Source: Adiantum capillus-veneris (lineage: Eukaryota > Streptophyta > Polypodiopsida > Polypodiales > Pteridaceae). From it: a stretch of DNA of 60,000 nt. The stretch is from contig CM043968.1 of NCBI GenBank assembly GCA_014529385.2, positions 10,117,648 through 10,177,647 on the forward strand, read 5' to 3'. The notes beneath the pieces are model-generated. The model saw only the letters and a list, made by a program, of their open reading frames with translations, did no database searches and was not told the DNA's origin. Both the position numbers and the translations under genes were made by a program. Of the stretch, positions 10,539-19,622 are shown in pieces (positions within the stretch are counted from its first letter, which is position 1; the number at the start of each line of letters is the position of its first letter).

Positions 10539-10727
10539 ATGGCTCTCGGGAATGGTTCTATGGCGATGACGGCGCTTGTGGCAGCAACCATTGTCGGTGT
10601 CGCGATCGCGTGTTGTGCAATTCGCTTTTGGTGGGCATCACGTCCCGCGGCTGGCGCCGGAATCAAAGTGGAGCCACTCCCTCTCCCTCTTCCATGCGAG
10701 GCCCTTCGTCACCACCCCCGCGTCTAA
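10539..10727 (+). CDS. Small single-pass membrane peptide ORF inside the CACTA element (hypothetical)
   Basis: A 62-residue ORF starting MALGNGSMAMTALVAA. Residues about 10-31 are a continuous hydrophobic stretch (ALVAATIVGVAIACCAIRFWW) flanked by Arg, as in a signal anchor. A short Pro/Leu-rich, positively charged tail follows. The frame is open further upstream to 10179, but the TATA box at 10498 favours the ATG at 10539. The local GC content is clearly higher than the AT-rich surroundings, hinting at a captured fragment. It is not part of the usual CACTA gene set and I do not recognise the protein. It may be a chance ORF. Confidence 0.3.
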   Translation: MALGNGSMAMTALVAATIVGVAIACCAIRFWWASRPAAGAGIKVEPLPLPLPCEALRHHPRV

Positions 10728-10939
10728 TGCGGGCGTCTTTACCTCCTATCCCACTCTCTCTATCTATCTCCGCCTCTCCCTCTTTCTCCCCGCGATGGTT
10801 TCATAACCATCCTATCTATGTATGGGGCGGGCATGCATGCCTAAATGCGCATTTTGTAATTCGCGGTTATAATATATAAACTTTTGCCTCTATTGTCACA
10901 TAGCTTCCTTTTTGAAGGTGCATAGTTTGGAGGGGTGGG

Positions 10940-11160
10940 CACCAATCTAGGTATTGTCGTCGGTAATATCGGCGCAGTGTATCATTCTTGATGCCCAACC
11001 TTGCCAGCTATGCAAACCCATATAGTGCCGATATTATTGGAGACATTCCCGAGAGTAAACGCCGATAGTATCGGTTATGTATAGTTTGTTACGTCGGAAG
11101 TTTTGGCTCTTCATAATAGTTGATACGTCGGAGATATCGGCTCTGCACTGATTTTTTTTT
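10940..11160. promoter_or_regulatory. Second cluster of TNPA-type motifs
   Basis: Five variants: GTCGGTAATATCGGC (near 10960), GCCGATATTATTGGA, GCCGATAGTATCGGT (near 11061), GTCGGAAGTTTTGGC and GTCGGAGATATCGGC (near 11130). They end just before the 3' end of the TNP2 gene. Confidence 0.75.
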
Positions 11161-11366
11161 TTTTGAATTTTTATACAGTGAAGTGCAAAATTAGAAATAA
11201 TACCAGCATTGGTGAGTTTTTTTTATAAAATTTATGTGAAGGTACTTGTGTGCGTGAGAGAGATAGAGAGAGAGACTCGAGGGATGCTGTAAATCAAGTA
11301 CACAAGCAATTAATAGCACTACTCCAATATGGATAAACCAAGAGTCAGGAACAAATACGATGTAAG

Positions 11367-12177
11367 CTATGATATTTCAAGCATATCTACTCTCATATCA
11401 ATTGGATCTATGTCTAATACAATCTCCAAGTTCAATCCTATTGTACTTTGAGATTGAACGTCATCATCCGCTTCTGGTAAATCACTATCACTATCACCCT
11501 TGGATGTAGACCCATGCTCATGTAGCTCCTCATGGTGCCCACTCGTTGTGGCATCCTCTTCATCGCTAAAATGTGGGAACTCCTCGTCTTTTTGCATTTC
11601 TTCGAGTGAGTCTCTCTCCTCAAAGATGCGTTGTGATCGAGGAGCCACCTCAACCACATACTTCCAATGTTGGTTTCCATAAACCGGATAATAAAAGACC
11701 TGACAAGGTACACACACCAATCATGAGTTTTAACTATAAGTTGTGTTGTTATGGACAAAGTAAAACAACGTACCTGATCGCATTGATATGGATAAACAAG
11801 TGTATCCTCTCTATTTGTCCACTTCCATTGGCTATCTATGGTTATAAAACCATTAGATCCTCTTTTCATGGAGGGCTGATGACTCCCACGCTCGGCTTGA
11901 AACCAAGTAACATCAAAGAGGTACACATCGAATGATCCATAGGAAACACACAAGATGGCATCGAGTGTACCGTAATAGGTATACCTCTCCACCCTACCTG
12001 TGCCAGCCCTAACCTCCTGATCAAAGGTCGCCGAGACACCCAAATCATGAGTGACACGCTTGTCATCAATAGATGCCACGCAAAAATGTCGTCCTCTACT
12101 CCACATGGCCCCATGTCTCCTAGCCTGCGAAGACAACCACGGAAATTAGAATACAACAGAAGACGCAACATATCCAT
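11367..12177 (-). pseudogene. TNP2 downstream domain DUF4216 and acidic C-terminus
   Basis: Contains YYGTLDAILCVSYGSFDVYLFDVTWF, then after a probable intron QVFYYPVYGNQHWKYVVEVAPRSQ, the usual end of DUF4216. An acidic tail (HFSDEEDATTSGHHEE) closes the protein near 11367. Overlapping open pieces in different frames show at least one indel or intron. Confidence 0.75.
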
Positions 12178-12417
12178 ATTATTGTTTAGGGTTTAGGGTC
12201 ATACCTGCCAAAGACAACCATGTGCGCAAGCCAACTCTACCTCCGTCACGTCCATACCTCGAGACTGTGCATCCAATACGGTAGCCCGAACCCAATCATG
12301 TGTAGGACTATGTGGCAATGATGGATCGTTGAGGCGTGTCTCCTCATACAAAGACACCCATCTCTCCATCTCTGGGGCATTAGTGATGCAAAAGTTCATC
12401 ACTTTCTCCCTCAAGCT

Positions 12418-12846
12418 CTATGTCATTTTGAATTCAGTGCCTTGACCTTGAAGAATATCCCCCATAATCCTCTCGTCATCTGCAGTACTCCACAACAAAG
12501 GCAAATTTGAGTCTATACCTCCAAGGTATTCTGAAATCCACACGCAAGACTCCTGTATAAGCCACCCCTTTGCCATAATGCCCTTCGGTTTTTCCTTTTG
12601 ATGAACAAACCCTTTTAATGTTTTCATGAACCTCTCTAAAAAGAACATCCATCGAGTGTGGATGGTCCCTACCAATGCAGCCTCATCTACCAAATGGACC
12701 AATGCATGCATCTGAATCGTCATGATGCTAGTGGGAAAATTTTCCTCAATCAAGCACACTATCTGGATGGCCTCATTCCGCATTTTATCAATGCTAGAAG
12801 GATCCATCTCCTTGCAAGAAATCCACCTAATAGATGGAAAACACAT
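12418..12846 (-). pseudogene. TNP2 downstream domain DUF4218
   Basis: Contains NFPTSIMTIQMHALVHLVDE and TRWMFFLERFMKTLKGFVHQ, then GIMAKGWLIQESC, matching the H-L-V and W-M-(Y/F)-x-x-E-R-x-M-K-x-L-K pattern of the family. Separated from the core by a probable intron of about 180 bases. Confidence 0.8.
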
Positions 12847-13028
12847 AAACCAAAGATGTCATGAATGAACCAAAAACGAAAACTCATCAGGTAATGAGGA
12901 TAACTTGGTGATGCAAGCATGCACTCCATCCGTACTTATCCCATTCATTGCTATGGGTAGTATGAACTACACAAAAACCCATGCCAAATTAGAGAGAAGT
13001 TTCATTGCTATGGGTAGTGTCATTGGTC

Positions 13029-14484
13029 TTACAAGAGACGTACCTGTAACATCTTGTGCCAATCATGGGACTTGAGACCAGCCAATTCTTTACCATCACT
13101 AGTAAATGCACCTTTTAGAGTGTGCATGGTGCCTGTTGGCGTGCGGATGGACCCTATTGTCTTCTTCACAAGCTCCTTCTCCACTTTAGTCAATATCCAA
13201 GGAGCAAGAGGGATCCCTCCGTCCTCTTGTATCCAGCATCCCCTCTTAACTCCGACCTCCTCTAAGTCCTTGCGGGCATTGACACTGTCCATAGCACCAG
13301 TAAGATGCTTCCATATAACCACAACCACATTCTTAAAAACATGCATAGGATCCAATAAATGATTGATAAGGAGATCCTCCCAATAAGGCAAGCCATAAAG
13401 TGCATTCACTCTCTTCATTCCATGGATAGGCACCCTCTCAACTGCATCCCTAGCCTCATGCCAATCATGGGCCTTCATACGCGTAGGAACACTTGCAATG
13501 CCACTTGGTCGCTTTGGCTGACCCATAGGGAGGTACTTTGCATGACCCTCATAAACCACTTTTCCCAATAGCCTTGAATAGCATGCTTGTAACTGTGGTC
13601 CACATGTGGGACATGCATGATATCCTGAAACGGAAAAGCTGCTCACCTCACCAAAGCCTGGGTAATCATGCATTGTCCACATCAAGATGGCCCTCATAGA
13701 GAATACCTGGAGCCTATTTTTACATGCCCTGTCAACAACCGTTACCCCTTTCCATAATTCACAAGCTCATCAATCAAGGGTTGCATGTACACATTGAAGT
13801 TCTTCACCTTATGCTTGCTTGGTATCAAAAGAGAGAGCAATAGATGACCCTTCTTAATGGCCAACCATGGAGGGATATTGTAATTCACCAAAACAATGGG
13901 CCATGAGCTCCCACTCGTGGATCGTAGCCCAAAAGGATTCACTCCATCCGCTGTTAGGCCAAACCTCAAATGTCTAGGCTCTCTTCTAAACACTAGCCAT
14001 TTCTCATCTATGTGCTTCCATGCAGCACTATCAGCAGGTACACGGTCTTTCCATTCGATGATGCATTGCTCGCATGCCAAGACATTAGCTCTACTATCCC
14101 TTTGCATCGAAACATGTGACGCACGCGGGGAATAAGAGGAAAGTGCCTCAAAATCTTACATGGAACCTTTGTACCCTATAAATCCGAACGAAAGCGGCTC
14201 TCTTTGCATATTGGGCAAGCCTCTTCCGTCGCCAACTCCCCACGAAACAAAACACAGTCATTTCTGCAAGCATGTATGCATTCGTAATCAAGATCCACAG
14301 TAGACAATACTTTCTTTGCATCCCTTCGTGACTTTGGCATACTATTTCCTGGGGGCAAGAGCTTTTGTAGTAGCTCGAACAAGGCCGCAGTTGCTGATGC
14401 ATCTGACCATCCATATATACTTTGTAGATTCATCAACGCAAGAAAAGTGCATACTTTGGACACTTTAGCCCCTGCATACAACAC
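13029..14484 (-). pseudogene. TNP2 core (Transposase_21)
   Basis: Seen in order: LALMNLQSIYGWSDAS; LDYECIHACRNDCVLFRGEL; CPICKESRF; LRFGLTADGVNPFG; WPIVLVNYNIPPWL; LSLLIPSKHKVKNFNVYMQPLIDEL; AILMWTMHDYPGFGEVS; GYHACPTCG; and LLDPMHVFKNV. These are the landmark blocks of the family. The frame changes near 14150 and again near 13730, so three open pieces (14484-14176, 14107-13742, 13697-13029) carry the core. Confidence 0.85.
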
Positions 14485-14838
14485 TTCATTGCATGTATCC
14501 TTGATCTCCCGTTCACGTACGATTCAGCTACCTTTTACACCTCCTGCTTCTGCAACCTCTTCTTCAGGAAGAACATCACCAAAAAAATCTTCTAACAATT
14601 CCTAGATCCCCTCTTCGATCCCAACCTCATCCGCGGCCTCACTATCCATGCGCTCTGTCATTTCGGCATGTGGTGTTGCCGCTTCTGCTCGTCTTGCCGC
14701 TTTTCGATGGAAAGAAGATACGACATGCGGATCCGGATCCAAGTCCATGGGCGGTACGGATGACACCTACATACATTTCATGATGCTAAAAATTCAATAA
14801 AAGGAAAACGACAAATTGATGCGCAATAAGATAGCATC

Positions 14839-15030
14839 TTAGCGGCCTCCACTCACCTCCTCTCCTACGAGACGCTGCACCATCCATTTGTGGTGAGGCG
14901 CAATATCAAATTGCCCATACTTTCTCACATGCTTTTCCACAATACGTCGTCTACGCCTCGTAAGGTGCTTGCACCGCATGCACGGACATGCCAAAATGTC
15001 ATTAGGTTGATTCTTGTTTCCTTCCTCCAT
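14839..15030 (-). pseudogene. TNP2 first exon: Transpos_assoc-like domain
   Basis: Starts with ATG at 15030. Contains ILACPCMRCKHLTRRRRR, the Cys-x-C-x-x-C plus basic pattern of this domain, then a conserved His-rich end (HHKWMVQ). A probable intron follows, and the reading resumes near 14770. Confidence 0.65.
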
Positions 15031-15222
15031 CCACAGGAGTGTAGTTAAGCCTTCCTAGCTCCCAAAACACCTGGAAAAAAAATTAAAAATAAAAACCAGT
15101 GTCGTAAATATCGGCGGATGCAGAGTGACAATTTCAATCACAAAACATGATGTAGCACCGGAAATTGCGGCGTTTACACAGCCGAAATTTTCGACACTGG
15201 GGGAAAATACCCCGCGGGTTCA

Positions 15223-15260
15223 GAACAGAGAGCCAAGTTTTGAAACTTGGCTCTCTGTTC
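15223..15260. repeat. 38-bp palindrome in the divergent region
   Basis: Arm GAACAGAGAGCCAAGTTT (15223-15240), 2-base centre, and its exact reverse complement at 15243-15260. No mismatches. Confidence 0.9.
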
Positions 15261-15482
15261 ACTCTCGTGCCCTTGTCTTGACCTGCACCTCCCCCTCACC
15301 TGCACTCCCCCTTCTCCCTCCTTCTCCACTCGCTGACTACCTCTACGTGTCCCTAAGTGCGCCGTCGTCGCCCTCGTATCAATCACGATCTGAAATCTAA
15401 GGTATGCTCTCTTGTTTTCTCTCTCTCCCCCCCCGTCCCCCCCCCCCCTCTCTCTCTCTATGTCTCTCTCGTTTAGCTCCCA

Positions 15483-15522
<40 letters not shown>

Positions 15523-15662
15523 GTGTCTCTCTCTCTCTATCTATCTATCTATTTCTGACAAGAATGTGTTTACATGCTAGATTGGCTCTCCTCCTCTTTG
15601 CAAACCGCTCAACCGCCGGTCCTCCTCGAGCGCAAGATGACAAACGACTGCCAATGTTGAGG

Positions 15663-15664
<2 letters not shown>

Positions 15665-15748
<84 letters not shown>
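15665..15748. repeat. (CT)n microsatellite
   Basis: About 42 uninterrupted CT units. Confidence 0.95.
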
Positions 15749-15751
<3 letters not shown>

Positions 15752-15965
15752 GAGTGTGCGTTGCAAGAAATGAGACCATAAAAAAGTACTCATTCACTTT
15801 CTTGTAATTTTTTTTGGTTGGCAGTCACCTCTCACCACCGCCATCGTCCGGGCGTTCGGATCGATCCGCACATTTCAAGCGGTCTGGATCTTTCTCAAAG
15901 AGCTACAAGGAGCAACCTGAGGCGCTCCCCTTAGATGTTTTGTGAGCTGAGTACAAACAGTGGAG

Positions 15966-16880
15966 GGCAGAGCGGTTTTCCCTTTGGAAAAAACGCTCGC
16001 GGACCTCTTGATGCATGCCTGCAAGCCATACACCCGTGCAGCTTGCCATAGAGTTTGCCGGCAAGCTCTATGGCTTGCCGGCATGCCAAACAGCTCGCAG
16101 ATGCATGACCATAAGGTCCGCAAGCATTTTTCCCTTTGGAAAAAACGCTCGCGGACCTCTTATGGTCATGCCCGCAAGCCATACACCCACACGGATTGCC
16201 ATAGAGCTTGCCAGCAAGCTTTGTGAGCTTGCCGAGAAGCTCTATGGCTTGTCGACATGCCAAACGGCTCATGGGTGCATGACCATAAGGTCTGCAAGCG
16301 TTTTTCCCTTTGGAAAAAATGATCGCGGACCTCTTGATGCATGCCCGCAAGCCATACACCCGTGTGGCTTGCCATAGAGCTTGCCGACAAGCTATGTGAG
16401 CTTGCCGGCATGCCAAATGGCTTGCGAATGCATGACCATAAGGTCCGTGAGAGTTTTTTCCTTTCAAAAAAACGCTCGCTAACCTCTTATGGTCATGCCC
16501 GCAAGCCAATACCCAACCCATGCAGCTTGCCATAGAGCTTGCCGGTATGCCAAACGGATCACGGATGCATGACCATAAGGTCCATGAGCATTTTTTCCTT
16601 TGGAAAAAATGCTCTCGAAGCTCTTATGGTCATGTCTGCAAGCCATACACCCGCGCGGTTTGCCATAGAGCTTGTCAGCAAGCTATGTGAGCTTGCCGGC
16701 AAGCTCTATGGCTTGCCGGCATGCAAATCGGCTCGCGGATGCATGACCATAAGGTCCGCGAGCATTTTTCCCTTTGGAAAAAACACTCGCGGACCTCTTA
16801 TGGTCATGCCCGCAAGCCATACACCCGTGCAGCTTGCCATAGAGCTTTTTGGCAAGCTATGTGAGCTTTCTAGCATGCCA
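15966..16880. repeat. Tandem satellite of alternating palindromes in the CACTA element
   Basis: Six units, the first partial, spaced about 135-175 bp apart. Each unit holds two hairpin-forming palindromes. One starts GCATGACCATAAGGTCCGC, has TTTCCCTTTGGAAA at its centre and ends in the reverse complement (best at 16103-16171 and 16739-16808). The other is GCTTGCCATAGAGCTTGCC facing GGCAAGCTCTATGGCTTGC (best near 16195-16250 and 16661-16722). Long open frames on both strands are a by-product of the repeat. Confidence 0.85.
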
Positions 16881-16888
16881 AATGGTTT

Positions 16889-18160
16889 GTGGACCGCTTG
16901 ACGCACATCTATAAGTGGTACACTAAAGCGACGTTGATATATTTTCCTTTTGTATGGTTTAATTTTGGCAAAAACTATTGTGACCTTGATGAGGACGGTT
17001 GGATCTTAGCCGATGAGCGCGGAAAATTGGTGTTGAATCGCTTGAAAAGATACCTTGGAGTCCAAATCGGCACCGACATACTACAAGATTGGTGCAAAGT
17101 TGACATAAAATGTAAAAGAGCAGTTGTGAACTTCATACACAATAAGTAAGTTTCCCTTTATTTTCAACAGAAAAGATCATTTAGAATTTTGGTTAGTTGA
17201 AAAGAGGTCCAATCCCAAATGTCTCTGCTTGAAATGAATAGGTTTCCAATGCCCCCACATAAAAGGTTTACTAAGAAAGTGGCATTTGAAAAGATGAGCA
17301 AGATCCAATGCACGTGGAAAAATCAACTCCAAACGGCCGTGAGGGATGGATTGGCAAAACCTGCATGGGTGTCAACCAAAGATTGGGTGACTGCCAATCA
17401 AGAGTTTAGAAGAAACCCCAATAAGTTCAGACAGCAATTAGATGCGTGAGCGACGCAAACATATACCGCTAAACTGGGATTTGGTGGCTTGGCAAGTTTC
17501 AAGGCACTTTTTGTAAGTATTCTTTACACTTGAGCAATTGTTAAATTGTCATCTCTAAGTGTATTATGCATTGTATTGCCTGTTTGGATCACTTCAAATT
17601 TGTTTTGTAGAAAGAGGCAGTGGGGGGCATGCCTTCTCAAGCTGAGTGTGAAGAAGGCAGCAAACTTGGGTTTACCAAATACATGAATCAATTGCGTGAA
17701 CAAAGAACTCCCCTTAAAATGGTCGAAAAAGTACATGTGGTAAGGATTCATCTTTTCTTACTTATAATGCACTTGCATGGTTATCATTCTAAACGTTACT
17801 TAAAATTATTGTAGGAACTATATTGGATTGTTGTAGATCTAGAAAAAGTCGGTTATTCAGTTGCAGAAGTTTGTAATGCAATATCTACATCACAACGTCA
17901 ATGCTTGACAAAATGGATTGCAAATGTAATAAACATTTTTATCAAGTTTTAGAGTGATTGATTTGAGGATGAAAATTTATGTTAGCTACGACCGGTGTAT
18001 GCAGGGTCCGCCCTTGGCAACACAAACTGGTGTCGACGAAGAGTATGAGAGCTCCGACAAGGACGATGAAGACTATGTGGTCGATGAAGAGGAGCTGGAA
18101 AGTGATGAAGATGAGGACATGGATGAAGAACAGTACGAGGATGAGGAAGATAGCAGTTAA
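16889..18160 (+). pseudogene. Transposase_24-like (TNPA-type) accessory gene of the CACTA element
   Basis: Probable exons: about 16925-17145 (NYCDLDEDGWILADERGK... LGVQIG... W; donor GTAAGT); about 17210-17515 (SKIQCTWKNQL, KDWVTANQEFRRNP, then LGFGGLASFKALF; donor GTAAGT); 17611-17738 (KEAVGGMPSQAECEEGSKLG); 17815-17925; and a last acidic exon about 18004-18160 that ends DEEDSS. The W-x-x-F/E-F-R-R-N-P, L-G-F-G-G and later helical blocks fit the plant Ptta/En/Spm family. One in-frame TGA after QQLDA near 17447 may be a mutation or a mis-set exon edge. Inferred role: DNA binding to the subterminal motifs. The 5' end is not defined. Confidence 0.6.
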
Positions 18161-18414
18161 TTAGGAGTAGGCCTTCCAAAAAGACATTTAGTTACAAACT
18201 TTTGGAATTTGAAAACTTGTATCCAATTATACACCAAATTTCATTGTATGGTGTTTTGTTTGACGCAATGTTGTGATTCATTTAAAGTTGCGTACGTCAT
18301 TTTGCAACTATCGTATTGAATTTGTGAAAATAAAAGTGGCATTAGTGATAAGAGTGCAGGAGCACAATCAGTACTCCTGTAAACCAGCATTCTGTTTTTT
18401 TTTGTTTTTACCAG

Positions 18415-18640
18415 ACCAGTGCCGGTAGTTTCGGCGTAACAGTATGCAGAGTCAAAACTATCGGCATTTTAATACAATGTGTTATGCCGGTATTATCGGC
18501 GTACACATAAGCAATGATGATACTTTCGACTGTGTAAACATGAAAAGTATCGGCATACATAACATATAAGTTGCGCCGCAAGTATCGGCGTGACTCGTTT
18601 CGGCACCGATACCAGCGGCCGGACGTCATTTTTCCCTCAA
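18415..18640. promoter_or_regulatory. Right subterminal array of TNPA-type motifs
   Basis: About six variants: GTGCCGGTAGTTTCGGCG (near 18420), ACTATCGGCAT, GCCGGTATTATCGGCG (near 18485), GATACTTTCGACTG, AGTATCGGCATA and GCCGCAAGTATCGGCG (near 18575). Confidence 0.75.
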
Positions 18641-18690
18641 ATTTTTTTACACGTAGAAACGCCGATAAAACCGCTGAAAAAGAACATTTG

Positions 18691-18700
18691 TCTTGTAGTG
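18691..18700 (-). repeat. CACTA right terminal inverted repeat
   Basis: TCTTGTAGTG, followed by the GGT duplication at 18701-18703. Confidence 0.95.
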
Positions 18701-18703
18701 GGT

Positions 18704-19622
18704 GGAGCTTCCTTCTCTCCATGTTTCAATGGATCCTATCTTGGACAAGTGGTGGACCTTTGCTTCTCTGTATGTTTCAATAGAGTTAGCGTGGACAAGT
18801 GGTGGACCTTGGAACAAAACCCTCATGTAAAACATATCATGGGTATTCAAGTGGTGAGAAAGAATGCCATTTAAGATATAACCTTATAGGTTGGACAAGT
18901 GGTGGACCTGAACACCCAATTCTTCTTAATATAATGACATTGAGTGGATAAGTGGTGAATCTTGAGATCAAACCACTCATGATATTAGGGATAATAGGTT
19001 GCACAACTGGTAGACCTTGAAATAAACCCCCCCATGTACAAAATATCATGGGTTTAGTGTGTTGCAAGGGAGCGAAGCTTGGAAAAATGGTGGAGCTTGT
19101 TTCTATCTTGGAGACTATCTTGGAGAAACAATGGAGCTTCATTCTCTCCATGTTTCAATAGAGCTTAGCTTGGACAAGTGGTGGACCTTTGCTTCCCTCT
19201 ATGGTTCAATAGACCTAGCTTGGACAAGTGGTGGGCCTCGGAATGAAATTCCCATTTAAAACATATCATGGGTATTTCAAGTTGTGAGAAAGAATACCAT
19301 TTAAGATATAACCTTATAGGTTGGACAAGTGGTGGACCTTAATACCCAATTCTTCCTAATATAATGACATAGAGTGGACAAGTGGACAACCTTGAGACCA
19401 AACCACTCATGCTACTAGGGATAATAGGTTGCACAAGTGGTGGACCTTGAAATAAACCCCCCCCATGTAAAAAATATCATTGGGGGGGGGGGGGGAAGCG
19501 GACTTTGACAAAAGGTGGAGCTTGCTTCTCTCCATGTTTCAATGGATCCTAACTTGGACAAACGATGGCCCTTCCTTATTTGCATGTTTCAATGGATCTA
19601 GCTTTTTGGACAAGTGGTGAAC
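18704..19622 (+). repeat. Degenerate repeat block, right of the CACTA element
   Basis: Two further units of the roughly 400-bp repeat (about 18720-19140 and 19150-19610), each with several TTGGACAAGTGGTGGACCTT motifs, the CATGGGTATT stretch and a C-run. A G-homopolymer of 14 bases lies at 19482-19495. Confidence 0.8.

Larger units (their letters stand above)
11367..15030 (-). pseudogene. CACTA transposase, TNP2 type, broken
   Basis: Read from 15030 down to 11367 with introns: a Transpos_assoc-like zinc-binding N-terminus, the Transposase_21 (TNP2) core, DUF4218 and DUF4216, the standard domain order of plant CACTA transposases. Known role: binding the terminal repeats and catalysing excision and integration. 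It runs opposite to the accessory gene at 16889-18160 and shares the intergenic region with it. In-frame stops (for example near 14607 and 14525) and frame changes (near 14150 and 12180) prevent a full-length product. Exon borders are not resolved. Confidence 0.85.
15031..15900. promoter_or_regulatory. Divergent intergenic region of the CACTA element
   Basis: Lies between the 5' ends of the two oppositely read genes. It holds two TNPA-type motifs (GTCGTAAATATCGGCGG near 15104 and GCACCGGAAATTGCGGCG near 15155), a 38-bp palindrome (15223-15260), C-rich and CT-rich tracts (15415-15545) and a long (CT)n run. Inferred: a bidirectional promoter that the accessory protein may regulate. Confidence 0.5.
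9836..18700. mobile_element. CACTA (En/Spm) DNA transposon, 8865 bp
   Basis: Seen: perfect 10-bp terminal inverted repeats CACTACAAGA / TCTTGTAGTG, a GGT duplication on both sides, the interrupted repeat block rejoining across it, a TNP2-type transposase on the minus strand, a Transposase_24-like gene on the plus strand, and subterminal arrays of an imperfect palindrome (GCCGATANTATCGGC-like). Both genes read outwards from a shared region at 15031-15900. Several stop codons in the transposase suggest this copy is no longer autonomous, though the intact ends could be mobilised in trans. Confidence 0.95.

Noticed and set aside
15545-15797. Arg/Glu and Ser/Leu repeat proteins
   Set aside because: Translation of the (CT)n microsatellite.
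15931-16533. 200-codon minus ORF (and overlapping plus ORFs) in the CACTA satellite
   Set aside because: The frames follow the tandem palindromic repeat; the same words recur in all frames and no domain is seen.
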